DNA of 35,377 nucleotides from the NCBI GenBank assembly GCA_947175335.1, contig CAMWMF010000019.1:1-35377 (forward strand), read 5' to 3'. The stretch comes from an uncultured Clostridia bacterium (lineage in GTDB: Bacteria > Bacillota > Clostridia > Christensenellales > Pumilibacteraceae). This document shows positions 21,499 to 30,201 of the stretch, in pieces. How positions within the stretch are numbered: the first letter of the stretch is position 1; each line of letters opens with the position of its first letter. Made by a program: the position numbers and the translations under genes. Below the pieces are notes generated by a model, which searched no databases, had not been told where the DNA came from, and saw only the letters and a program-made list of their open reading frames with translations.

Positions 21499-24083
21499 TA
21501 ATCTTTTATTAATATCAAAATCGAATTTTCAAGAGTCAGCGTCCGCACCGTAGCAGAGCGGCTAACGGCTTTTACAGCCGTCGCAACTGTGTTTCCCCTA
21601 TCACGGTCGGAAACCGTAAAGCCGCCCTCGGCACAAACCTCTATCGCTTGATAGCCAACGGTATACTCCCCACATAGCGGCACGGATATCGTTTTGTTTT
21701 TTTGGTACGCTTTTGCAAAATTAGTAGCAATCTCGCTCAGTCTGTTGGTTTGGTCTTCGTTTTTGGCTATATAACAATTTATCGCCACGCCGTTTACCGT
21801 CATATCGGCAAACACGTTTACTGGCGATTTTGCCGTTTGCGGCGCGTAGCGCAACGTTGTCTTTTCCTCATACCTATACGGCTCGAAGTGCGTGGAAAAA
21901 GTTTGCGCGTCCGTCAAGAACAGATAGCTGTGCATCCCCAGCTCGTACCTATCTTCAACGCCGTCAAGATTTAGCGTCACGTGCGAATCGCCCCAAGTGC
22001 AGTCCACCGTATACCACGCACCGTTGACGTATACCTTGTTCCACGCGTGTCCGCCCGCACTGTTGATATCCTTATCCGCATCCGCTCTGCCCACGACGCG
22101 CACGCACGGTATGCCCTCTATATTGCACATTAGCGAGTACGCCTTGCTCATGCCGTCGCACACCGAGTTAGCATTGTACACAACGCCGCCGATTTCGGTT
22201 TTTCCGTCACCGAACACTCCTTCCAAATAGTACGCCGAATAGCTTTCGCTACCGCTCATAATCAAGGTTGCCGGCGTATCGTACGTTACGTGCCACATTA
22301 TCCAGTCATAAATGGCATGCGCCTTTTGCACGTCGGTCATATCGACGGTACAAATACTGCGCAGCACGCTTCGCGCTTGCTCGTAAACGACTTGCGCCGT
22401 CGAGCCCGCCTTGGGTATCGGTCTCACCCCGTTTTGCGCCGCCAAATACAATTCGTCGGAATACGTTACCTCCGCCGTGCGCTCCTTAATTTTGTCTATT
22501 GCAAACTCATGGTTTGACGGACGGTTTTTAGCCGCGTCCATGTTGATATGCGGCAATATTGCGTGAAGCTGTGCCGACCGCTTTGCCGACCCGTCGGTTT
22601 GCGTCGACGGATTGTTTACCGTGCTGACGGTAAACTCTGTATGCATTACGCCGCCCGAATCGCTTACTCTTATAGCCGAATAGCTTCCGCTGGTAGCGGC
22701 TATCGGGAAGGCGTTATCCCACAAATCCTTTGCGCTGCCCGATCTGTTATAGCCGATATAGCAATCGAACGACACTTTTGTATTTGCTTCTTTCTTTCTG
22801 AAATATATATAATACTCGGCGATACGCGCGTACTCGATATCCGATGTTACGTAAAGATCGCCGCACGGCAAAACGTTGGTCACATACTGCTTGGCAGTTG
22901 CCGGCAACTGCGTGAACGATACAAAATCGGTATACTCGCTTTCGGTTATAACGTCGCCGTCGCCCAAAGATTTTACGCGAAATTTATATTCTTGCAGATT
23001 AGCGCCGGTAGCGCACAAATCGATAAACGGTCCGACGTCGAAGCCGTTTTCGTCGAAATACGCAGCATATTGCGTATCGTTTTGCGAATATTCCACCGCG
23101 CCGCCCTGCGGGTGCGTTATTTCCACCTTTACATTGTTGTCTAACGCTTCGTCGTACACGAGATAAGCATGCGGGTACAGATTGTCAAACTTAAGCCCGC
23201 TTACCGTGGGCAACATTGCGCCGCGGAATAAAGCTTGCTCCGAATATTCGATTTGACCGTTTACCTTGACTGTAAGCGTGTGCCGCCCCGCCGTCGGCGT
23301 ATACGTGTACGAGCTGTCGGTGCCCTCGTACAGCGCTTTGTCGTCCTCGAAAAACTGAAAATAATTTTCGTCCGCACCGCTTACGTCCACCGAAAAAACC
23401 AAATTGTCAAACGGTTCGCTTTGTTCAAGCTCGCCGCTTACATTCACTTCGGCGGTGACAACGTTGTACACTCGTACCGTTATTGCATTGGAAGCAAAGC
23501 TACCGCACTTAGCCAAAACGGTATACTCGCCTGCCTCGCTCGGCGTAAATTTGAAGTCGGTCGATAAGGCCAGCATTTGGTTAAGCCTATCGTTTACGTA
23601 CCAATACACGCTCTCACTTTTGCTCGGCTCGCCTTTTGCCGTCGGCGTAAACGACACCTCGGAAGTATTGCCGAGCGTTTGCACAAGCTCGCCGCTTGCC
23701 GTTATGCTAAGCGAATCCTCCTGCTTTTCGGAGACGGTGACTAATATGCTTGCGCTTGCCGAGCTTGTATACGCAGTTATACGCGCTTCGCCCTCGGTTT
23801 CCGCTTTTATTACGGTATTGCTGCCTTTTTCCACAGCGACAACCGCTTCGTCCGACGTCTTTAACCGATACACGGTCGTGTTTGTTTCGAGAATGCTTGT
23901 AATATCGTACGCTTCGCCCACACTAAGTCCGAGCTCGCGTTGCGTAAACTTGATGACGTCCGGCTTGAATAACTCGTTCATAAACGAGCAGCCGAGCATC
24001 ATTGCCGCAACTACCGTTACAAGCATTACGGCAACAGCCGCACGTATATGTCCCGAAATTCTTTTTGCACCAACCATTTGCAT
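21498..24083 (-). CDS. Lipoprotein with Ig-like domains and an intact transglutaminase-like domain
   Basis: An 861-residue exported protein. A signal peptide ends in a lipobox-like MLGC, so Lgt should lipidate it. A BIG2-type Ig-like domain follows (ELGLSVGEAYDITS to SASILVTVSE), then further beta-rich repeats (SGEYTV, GRHTLTVKVNG). The transglutaminase-like core near 640-700 has the full triad: C642 (SVCDG), H679 (GGHAWN) and D694 (VDCTW). Such domains in surface proteins act as cysteine peptidases or crosslinkers. ATG 24083 overlaps the TAA of the upstream paralogue (TAATG), with GGAGGG just before; ATG 24077 is the alternative. It is co-transcribed with the degenerate paralogue. Confidence 0.82.
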   Translation of the reverse strand: MQMVGAKRISGHIRAAVAVMLVTVVAAMMLGCSFMNELFKPDVIKFTQRELGLSVGEAYDITSILETNTTVYRLKTSDEAVVAVEKGSNTVIKAETEGEARITAYTSSASASILVTVSEKQEDSLSITASGELVQTLGNTSEVSFTPTAKGEPSKSESVYWYVNDRLNQMLALSTDFKFTPSEAGEYTVLAKCGSFASNAITVRVYNVVTAEVNVSGELEQSEPFDNLVFSVDVSGADENYFQFFEDDKALYEGTDSSYTYTPTAGRHTLTVKVNGQIEYSEQALFRGAMLPTVSGLKFDNLYPHAYLVYDEALDNNVKVEITHPQGGAVEYSQNDTQYAAYFDENGFDVGPFIDLCATGANLQEYKFRVKSLGDGDVITESEYTDFVSFTQLPATAKQYVTNVLPCGDLYVTSDIEYARIAEYYIYFRKKEANTKVSFDCYIGYNRSGSAKDLWDNAFPIAATSGSYSAIRVSDSGGVMHTEFTVSTVNNPSTQTDGSAKRSAQLHAILPHINMDAAKNRPSNHEFAIDKIKERTAEVTYSDELYLAAQNGVRPIPKAGSTAQVVYEQARSVLRSICTVDMTDVQKAHAIYDWIMWHVTYDTPATLIMSGSESYSAYYLEGVFGDGKTEIGGVVYNANSVCDGMSKAYSLMCNIEGIPCVRVVGRADADKDINSAGGHAWNKVYVNGAWYTVDCTWGDSHVTLNLDGVEDRYELGMHSYLFLTDAQTFSTHFEPYRYEEKTTLRYAPQTAKSPVNVFADMTVNGVAINCYIAKNEDQTNRLSEIATNFAKAYQKNKTISVPLCGEYTVGYQAIEVCAEGGFTVSDRDRGNTVATAVKAVSRSATVRTLTLENSILILIKD

Positions 24084-26518
24084 TATCCCTCCGATTGTAC
24101 CGCTCTCGGCGATACGGCTATCGCGCAAATAACGCCGTCCGCAATTATAGTGCGCCTGCTGGCAAACGTCGCTTTAAGCACTTCGCTTGCATATTCGTCT
24201 ATCGCTCTGTTTACAAACCCGGATATTTCTATCACTTCCGCTTCCGTCATGTCGACGGCGCAAGCAAGCTCCACGCCGTACGTGTTGTTGTAAATGATTA
24301 CCTCGCCGCCCACAAACGGTATGCGCGTGTTGCCTACCGTTACGGCATTAAACGCATTAAATACTACCGCACGGACAAACTCATACTCAGCTTCCGTTTT
24401 GTCTATATAGTTATCCATATACACGCCGTCATAGTCGTACTTTTGCATATACCTGGAATTCACCGTATCAAACGCCTCGTAGCCGTCGTTTACATTGCAG
24501 CCAAGCCGTTCCATATCGTCGTCCGTTATAAGTAAGCCGCGGTGCGACGTAAACCAAACATTACCGGTTGAACCTGTCGTCCCCTCGATCATCGTCTTGC
24601 CGCCGAATACGTCCACGTTGTACCATAATCCGCTAAGCTTGACTTTATTGTAATATCCGTACCCTTCGCCGTAACAGATAACGCACTCTATGCCTTCTAT
24701 ACCGCAAAGCAGCGCAAACGCCTTGGCGGCGCCCTCGCTGTTTACCGCATACCCCGACCCGGTAGATTCGCTTGCAAATACGCCCTCCAAAAACCTGCCG
24801 GAAGAATTGCTTGCGACGGACGAATTTACGGTAAACCACTGCAACCAGTCGTATATAGTATGAATCTTTTTCTCTTGCGAGTAGTCTTTGCCGATTATGC
24901 GCAACAGAGCTGTTTTGGCCGAGCGGTAAACGGTATGCGCAACGTCGCCGCTTTGCGTAGTCGGTTTCAGTCCGTTTGATATCGCTATAAGCAGCTGCTC
25001 GCTGCCGGACACCGATATACTTCCCGCCGCCCTGTCGGACGCAAAAACGTAGTCGTTGGTACGTCGGTTTTCGACGTTATATTCTATGTGCGGAAGCTCG
25101 GCGTATGACGTGCTTTTTGACGCAGTTTCATACCTTTCGGGTCGGTTGGAGTACTGCGCGAAATTCAGTGAAATAACGTTGCCGCAGGCATCCGCCGTAG
25201 CGTTAAGTCCCAGCCTTTGCGCCTGCGCTGTAATTATCTGCATGGTGCGTTCCACATCAGTCGCAACATAGCACCGCGCGTTTTGAGCCCCTGTTGCAAA
25301 CAGCTCGCGCACGTATTGCTCTGCCTCGCCTTCGCTCGAAATAAACGAATTGCGGCAAAACACCTTGTTATCGAGATATTCTTGGGCGTCCGCATCGAGC
25401 TGAACAAAATCAAACTCGCACTTATCGCCGTCCATTCCTATGATTATAGTGTAAGCTTTGGGGTCGGGCGCACACAACGTAATATACTCAGTCGCTCTAA
25501 ACCTACCGTCGGTAAATAAATGCGAATACTGAGCGTCGGTAACGTCGAATGTGCTTCGCTTGCCGTCGGGGTCGATAATGCAAATATACATAACCTTACG
25601 ACCGTTAGCGTAACGAACGTATACCCCTTGTTCGTCGTCAAACTCTACTTTGCAGTCGGCATAGGTATCGCTTGCCACGTCTAGCGTTAACTCGTTTTTA
25701 CCGTCTATTTGCTTTTGTGCGCCGTTTACATACAAGGCAATATTATGTCGCCCGGACGTCGGAATAAAATCGAACATGGCGGTATTACCCATAGGTTCGT
25801 CATCCACACGCCACTCGTATACCGAGCGCGGATTGAGCGAGTTCACCATCTCGCGTGCGGTAAACGTGACGGTCGAGTACGCCGTAACGCCATCCAAACT
25901 AGCATGCCGCACCGTCACCTCGGTCGGTCTATACACCTTTATTTTGCAGCTTTTTGCAATATTGCCGACGGTAGCCGTTACGGTATACACACCGTAACCG
26001 TTTGGCGTGTACTCAAAACGGTTGCCTGTATATTCCGTGCCGTCGCTTACCCGCCACCGTGCAGCCGTTTGCGGGGCGACAGCGCCCTCGAATTTCGCCG
26101 ACAAAACAACAGTCTTAAACTCGCCGTCGCTTGCCGTTTGTATGCTGTTTTCCGTAGCGACCGTAAAGTCCGTCACGGCGCGGTAGTTTACGTTTATTCT
26201 CATCACCGCCGTTTTGCCGTACGCGGAAATGGTCACCTCTGCCGCGCCTGCCTTGACGGCAACTACCGTAGTGCCGTCTATCGAAACGCAATCCGAATCG
26301 GTGTTAAGAGTAACCGTTCCGCCGCTTGTCGCGGGCGAAAAATTAATGTAAGGCAACAAGCTTCGGCTCTCGCCCACACTCAGCGAAAGCTCGGTGCGCA
26401 GCAAAACCATGTTAACATCTTTTTCGGAACAGCCGAATAAAAGCGCCGCAAAAAGCGTCACCGCCGCCGTCAGCGCTATGCGTAAAATATTCGTTCCGAT
26501 TTTTTGCACTGTTCCCAC
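24083..26518 (-). CDS. Lipoprotein paralogue with a degenerate transglutaminase-like domain
   Basis: An 811-residue protein with the same plan as its downstream neighbour: signal peptide with lipobox LFGC, BIG2-like domain (LSLSVGESRSLLPY to KTAVMRINV), several Ig-like blocks, and a C-terminal transglutaminase fold. In the core, NSEGAAKAFALLCGIEGIEC aligns with the active paralogue, but the nucleophile Cys is Ser594 and the His position in GYYNKV is not His; only Asp636 remains. So it is probably non-catalytic, perhaps a binding partner. Start: GTG 26518 lies exactly 6 nt after a TATAAT box, suggesting a leaderless mRNA; GTG 26509 is the alternative. Its stop overlaps the next start by 1 nt. 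Confidence 0.78.
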   Translation of the reverse strand: MGTVQKIGTNILRIALTAAVTLFAALLFGCSEKDVNMVLLRTELSLSVGESRSLLPYINFSPATSGGTVTLNTDSDCVSIDGTTVVAVKAGAAEVTISAYGKTAVMRINVNYRAVTDFTVATENSIQTASDGEFKTVVLSAKFEGAVAPQTAARWRVSDGTEYTGNRFEYTPNGYGVYTVTATVGNIAKSCKIKVYRPTEVTVRHASLDGVTAYSTVTFTAREMVNSLNPRSVYEWRVDDEPMGNTAMFDFIPTSGRHNIALYVNGAQKQIDGKNELTLDVASDTYADCKVEFDDEQGVYVRYANGRKVMYICIIDPDGKRSTFDVTDAQYSHLFTDGRFRATEYITLCAPDPKAYTIIIGMDGDKCEFDFVQLDADAQEYLDNKVFCRNSFISSEGEAEQYVRELFATGAQNARCYVATDVERTMQIITAQAQRLGLNATADACGNVISLNFAQYSNRPERYETASKSTSYAELPHIEYNVENRRTNDYVFASDRAAGSISVSGSEQLLIAISNGLKPTTQSGDVAHTVYRSAKTALLRIIGKDYSQEKKIHTIYDWLQWFTVNSSVASNSSGRFLEGVFASESTGSGYAVNSEGAAKAFALLCGIEGIECVICYGEGYGYYNKVKLSGLWYNVDVFGGKTMIEGTTGSTGNVWFTSHRGLLITDDDMERLGCNVNDGYEAFDTVNSRYMQKYDYDGVYMDNYIDKTEAEYEFVRAVVFNAFNAVTVGNTRIPFVGGEVIIYNNTYGVELACAVDMTEAEVIEISGFVNRAIDEYASEVLKATFASRRTIIADGVICAIAVSPRAVQSEG

Positions 26519-26524
26519 AAATAT

Positions 26525-26553
26525 ATTATATCATTAAATTGTAACAAAAGCAA
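26525..26553 (-). promoter_or_regulatory. Sigma-A promoter giving a leaderless mRNA for the lipoprotein pair
   Basis: On the minus strand: TTGCTT (26553-26548), 17-bp spacer, TATAAT (26530-26525), then 6 nt and GTG 26518. Confidence 0.8.
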
Positions 26554-26623
26554 GGAAAAGCGAAAAATTGCCCGCTCACTATTTGTTATCATTTTACGCG
26601 CACGTAAAACATAAGATATACCG

Positions 26624-28129
26624 ATGAATTCCATGACCAAAGCAGTAATGACGATGACGGCATTCACCTTTGCGGAACGCACGCTCGGCTTTTTGTTCAA
26701 AATCTATCTGTCGCGCGAGATAGGCGCGGTAGGAATGGGTATTTATTCGGTCGCGCTGTCATTCTTTTTTGTGCTGATAACGCTGCTCACCTCCGGCATA
26801 CCGCTCGTTGTGTCCAAGCAGACGGCTACAAACAAGGAGCAAAGCGGCGGAGTATGTTCGGCGGCGCTTATATTCGAGCTTGCCACGGCGCTTATAGTTT
26901 GCCTTTTGGTAGTGACCTTCCAAAAACCCATCGGCTCGCTGTTTGCCGAACGGCAGTCTATGACGCTAGTTATAGTAATGCTGCCCGCACTGGTATTTTC
27001 TGGCGTGTACTCGGCGTTACGCGGCGTGCTGTGGGGCGAAAAACGCTTTATGTCGGTCAGCGCCGTCGAGCTGATAGAACAAGTCGCGCGCATAATCGGC
27101 TGCGTTGTTCTGTTTTCGCTGTTCTCCGACAAAACGACGGCCGTCGCCGCGTCTATGACGGTGGCTTGCGCAGTGTCGGCGGTTGCCGTCGCGTTGTTCT
27201 ACTTTTGCGGCAAACGCAAGCTTAAAAGCCCGAAAACGCATTTTAAGCCGCTTATAGCAACGTCCGTGCCCATCACGCTGTCGCGCACCACTTCCAGCAT
27301 AAACAACTACATTATAGCAATCGCTATGCCGTTTTTGCTTATGTCGAGCGGACTTAATTCCGAACAGTCTATGTACGTATTCGGGTCGTGCGTGGGAATG
27401 GCGTTACCGCTGCTGTATTTGCCCATAACGGTTGTAGGCTCGCTGGCGTTTGTCATGATTCCTACCCTGTCCGAATCATACGCCTTGGGCGACAAAAAGA
27501 GCATGTGCCGCCAAATAGAGAACGCGCTGTCGTTTTCGGTAATAATCGCGGCGATAGTGTTGCCCGCCTATATGGCGCTCGGCGAACCGTTAGGCATCTT
27601 TATTTACAACAATACCGACGCCGGCATATTCTTAAAAAAATCGGCGTGGCTGCTACTGCCGCTTGCGTTCGAGAACATTGCATCGTCAATGCTCAACTCC
27701 CTCGATTTGGAAAAGAAGTCGCTTATAAACTACCTTATCGGCGCGGTAACGATGTACGTTATTTGCTTTGCGTTCTACTCCCGCTTCGATATGGACGTAT
27801 TTATACTTGCGTTCGGGCTTAGTTTGATTTTGTCGTCGGTGCTGGACGTTATAGACATTAAGCGCCGCACCGGCTTTAAACTGAAATTCTTTAAACCTCT
27901 TTTTATTTGCCTTGCCGCCGCGTATCCCGCATGGCTGTTCACGAAATACGTGCACTCGATAATCCCGGGAACGGTGCTGCCCATAATAGTGGCGGGCATT
28001 GGCGGCGTGTGCTTTTCGACGCTCGCAGCCGTCATATTCGGCGCGGTAGACTTTGAAATGACGGTTAGCAAAAAACGCAAGAAACACCTACCGCTGTTTC
28101 GCAAAAACAAACGCAAAACCGCGTCTTAA
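26624..28129 (+). CDS. SpoVB/MurJ-type oligosaccharide flippase (MOP superfamily)
   Basis: A 501-residue membrane protein with about 12-14 hydrophobic helices. It starts KAVMTMTAFTFAERTLGFLFKIYLSREIGAVGMGIY, typical of polysaccharide exporters and of stage V sporulation protein B, and has the later SSMLNSLDLEKKSLINYLIGA segment seen in SpoVB-like members. These proteins move lipid-linked sugar precursors across the membrane; SpoVB serves the spore cortex. The last 25 residues are strongly basic. No ribosome site precedes ATG 26624. TAAGAT sits 6 nt upstream, a weak -10, and CATAAGAT overlaps it, which is close to a mother-cell sigma-E/K -10, but I see no matching -35. It is divergent from the lipoproteins. 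Confidence 0.82.
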   Translation: MNSMTKAVMTMTAFTFAERTLGFLFKIYLSREIGAVGMGIYSVALSFFFVLITLLTSGIPLVVSKQTATNKEQSGGVCSAALIFELATALIVCLLVVTFQKPIGSLFAERQSMTLVIVMLPALVFSGVYSALRGVLWGEKRFMSVSAVELIEQVARIIGCVVLFSLFSDKTTAVAASMTVACAVSAVAVALFYFCGKRKLKSPKTHFKPLIATSVPITLSRTTSSINNYIIAIAMPFLLMSSGLNSEQSMYVFGSCVGMALPLLYLPITVVGSLAFVMIPTLSESYALGDKKSMCRQIENALSFSVIIAAIVLPAYMALGEPLGIFIYNNTDAGIFLKKSAWLLLPLAFENIASSMLNSLDLEKKSLINYLIGAVTMYVICFAFYSRFDMDVFILAFGLSLILSSVLDVIDIKRRTGFKLKFFKPLFICLAAAYPAWLFTKYVHSIIPGTVLPIIVAGIGGVCFSTLAAVIFGAVDFEMTVSKKRKKHLPLFRKNKRKTAS

Positions 28130-28134
28130 TTCGC

Positions 28135-28163
28135 TTTACTTAAAAAAATGCACATGCTATAAT
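28135..28163 (+). promoter_or_regulatory. Sigma-A promoter of the ECF S component gene
   Basis: TTTACT (28135-28140), 17-bp spacer, TATAAT (28158-28163). The leader of about 30 nt is too short for a folate or other riboswitch. Confidence 0.75.
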
Positions 28164-28200
28164 AAGCTTAACATTAATACCAAGGAGAAGCCCGACATTG

Positions 28201-28824
28201 ATGAACAATCAACAGGAAATTGCGACTCCGGACGATAAAACGCATACACGTAAGGTCCGAACGCAAAAATTAGAATTCGGAACTACAAAATGGTTGACGT
28301 ACGCGGCAATGTTTACCGCGCTGGCCGTGGTAATGAAATTTATCGGCCAGTTTTTGACTCTTACCGACAGCTTTAAAATCACGCTGATATACGTTGTATG
28401 GCTGATTGCAGGCGCTACGCTCGGCGTTTTCGGCGGCGGCGCGGTGTGCTTTGCTTCCGACGTTTTGGGCGCGATCATATTCCCCACAGGCGCGATAAAT
28501 CCATTTTTGATACTGGGCAATACCGTGTACGGCGTGATAGCCGCGCTTGCGTTTAGAATACCCATAAAGAGCTATGTAGCCAAGTTTATTATCGCGGGCG
28601 CTATTTGTACCGTAATATGCACCTGCGGAATAAACACGCTCGCCATTTATTATTCGTATTCGTATTACAAGGTTATTAACGTATGGCAATACTTTATCGC
28701 CTACCGCATAATGCAGCCGGTTGTCGCCGTTATCAATATCGCAATCGCGCTTGCAATGATACCGCTATTGAATCGGCTGAAATTGCTACCGCCCATCAAG
28801 CGGCGCAACAAAGCAACAGCATAA
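28201..28824 (+). CDS. ECF transporter S component, folate-family (FolT-like)
   Basis: A 207-residue substrate-binding membrane subunit of an energy-coupling-factor importer. After a hydrophilic 30-residue N-terminus it reads KWLTYAAMFTALAVVMKFIGQ, then GATLGVFGGGAVCFASDVLGAIIFPTG, matching the folate-family S components, and has six hydrophobic segments. It would bind a vitamin and share an EcfA/A'/T module coded elsewhere; no ECF ATPase is in the window. AAGGAG lies 13 nt before ATG 28201 and 10 nt before an in-frame TTG at 28198, so either may start. It is a single-gene unit with its own promoter and terminator. Substrate assignment to folate rests on sequence resemblance only. Confidence 0.75.
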   Translation: MNNQQEIATPDDKTHTRKVRTQKLEFGTTKWLTYAAMFTALAVVMKFIGQFLTLTDSFKITLIYVVWLIAGATLGVFGGGAVCFASDVLGAIIFPTGAINPFLILGNTVYGVIAALAFRIPIKSYVAKFIIAGAICTVICTCGINTLAIYYSYSYYKVINVWQYFIAYRIMQPVVAVINIAIALAMIPLLNRLKLLPPIKRRNKATA

Positions 28825-28838
28825 AATATTACCAAAAC

Positions 28839-28874
28839 AAAAAACCGCAAAACAAGTACGTCTTGCGGTTTTTT
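28839..28874. terminator. Bidirectional intrinsic terminator
   Basis: A perfect 12-bp stem AAAAAACCGCAA / TTGCGGTTTTTT (28839-28850, 28863-28874) with a 12-nt loop. It serves the convergent ECF and DUF3810 genes. Confidence 0.88.
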
Positions 28875-28877
28875 ATT

Positions 28878-30161
28878 TTATCCTTCCGTTCGTTGCTCGT
28901 AAACGGCAAAAAACATTTTTTGCACTTGAGAATAATGGATTATGCGCACCGGCTTTTGCGTTACCGGGTCGCGCACAGGTTCGCCGGTTATGGGATCGCT
29001 GGGCGTTACCACCGTGCTTTGATTGCCGTTTTCATAACTGCCTGTTCCGTTGGTCGCGCCGTTGGACTCCAAATACCAGTTGTTGAAAAACTCGGCTATC
29101 TGCCCTATCAAATCCCACTGCGAATTCCAGTAGTCGCTGGCATACCACCGCTCGGTGCGCACTTTACCGCTTATTCGCGCCGAAAATGAACGGTAGGACT
29201 GCATATCCTCGGTAAGGATAAACGCCTCCAAAAGATTATCAAACGCGTAATAATATCCGCAGTACCGCAAATAATCGTCGTCCGACGATATCAATACGTA
29301 CCGCGCCAGCAGATTGGCGTCGCCCTCTCGGAACACGCCCTTGGCGTGCGCCAGCTCGTGCGCAAGCGTAATTGTACGCGTTGTCGGCGGTGCGGCGTTG
29401 TTGACGTTGGCCTCGCCCGTCGGCAAAAATGTCATGCCCGTTATAAGCATTTGCGACATAAACCAGCTGTTTACTATCGGCTTGGCTGTCGGCGTATATT
29501 GATTAAAATACGGATCGGTCAGCTTGGCGTACTCCACCTTTATCCGCTCCGCAAGCTCGGGAAATGTGTACGGGCATTCCACGCAACCGTTTTTGTCGCG
29601 CGGCAGCGTTTCGGACAGCTTGTTATAGTCGGACAAAAAGTACTCGATTACAGGCTTTACGCTCTCCGCGTCGTATTTGGTTTGCGACTGCGGAATAGGC
29701 ATTTCCGCGCGGTAATACGCAAACGCCATGCTCACCATGTACAGGTTAAGCATGTAAATTACACCCACGCATATAGACAGCGCGCCTGTAAGTATACGCT
29801 TGAACCGCGCTCTTCCGAGGTTGATAATAAGCCGCACGTAAAAGAAAATACCCAGCCCGATAAGGCAAACGATAAAGAACTCCATTACCGAAAACGGCAG
29901 CCACGAAGTGAGCGTGCCCATAACGCGCTCCCACCCGGCTTCGATGTGCGTAGTCCACCACTCGGCTATTTGCGGGTCGGTACGCAGATCGTTCATCAGC
30001 AATAACGGCATAAGCAATCCGCACGCAACTGCGGCAAGAATAAACACCGCCCTACCGATAGGTCGCTTTACCTGCGGTGCGCGACGACCGTCAGCCATGT
30101 ACATGCGCGTGTACCGCTTGGGCATAATATATCCGTTGCGCTTTTGCCGTTCAAATTTCAT
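28878..30161 (-). CDS. DUF3810-family membrane protein with HEXXH zinc-peptidase motif
   Basis: A 427-residue protein. A basic N-terminal stretch is followed by three hydrophobic helices (roughly residues 38-56, 88-112, 123-147). A long extracytoplasmic part contains MLITGMTFLPTGEANVNN and TITLAHELAHAKGVFREGDANLLA, the DUF3810 signature with H268-E269-x2-H272; the later EGDAN supplies a possible third ligand. The biochemical role of the family is not established; a membrane zinc peptidase is inferred. Near the C-terminus the nine-residue motif DPITGEPVR is repeated as DPVTQKPVR. ATG 30161 lies exactly 6 nt after a perfect TATAAT, with no ribosome site, so the mRNA should be leaderless. Confidence 0.85.
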   Translation of the reverse strand: MKFERQKRNGYIMPKRYTRMYMADGRRAPQVKRPIGRAVFILAAVACGLLMPLLLMNDLRTDPQIAEWWTTHIEAGWERVMGTLTSWLPFSVMEFFIVCLIGLGIFFYVRLIINLGRARFKRILTGALSICVGVIYMLNLYMVSMAFAYYRAEMPIPQSQTKYDAESVKPVIEYFLSDYNKLSETLPRDKNGCVECPYTFPELAERIKVEYAKLTDPYFNQYTPTAKPIVNSWFMSQMLITGMTFLPTGEANVNNAAPPTTRTITLAHELAHAKGVFREGDANLLARYVLISSDDDYLRYCGYYYAFDNLLEAFILTEDMQSYRSFSARISGKVRTERWYASDYWNSQWDLIGQIAEFFNNWYLESNGATNGTGSYENGNQSTVVTPSDPITGEPVRDPVTQKPVRIIHYSQVQKMFFAVYEQRTEG

Positions 30162-30167
30162 AATAGT

Positions 30168-30196
30168 ATTATACCGCACACAACTGCATTTGTCAA
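30168..30196 (-). promoter_or_regulatory. Consensus sigma-A promoter giving a leaderless DUF3810 mRNA
   Basis: On the minus strand: TTGACA (30196-30191), 17-bp spacer, TATAAT (30173-30168), 6 nt, ATG 30161. It is squeezed into the 40 bp between the permease stop and this start. Confidence 0.9.
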
Positions 30197-30201
30197 TATG
30201 A

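Noticed and set aside
28164-28200. Riboswitch in front of the ECF S component gene
   Set aside because: The predicted leader is about 30 nt, just a ribosome site; too short for a THF or other vitamin riboswitch.
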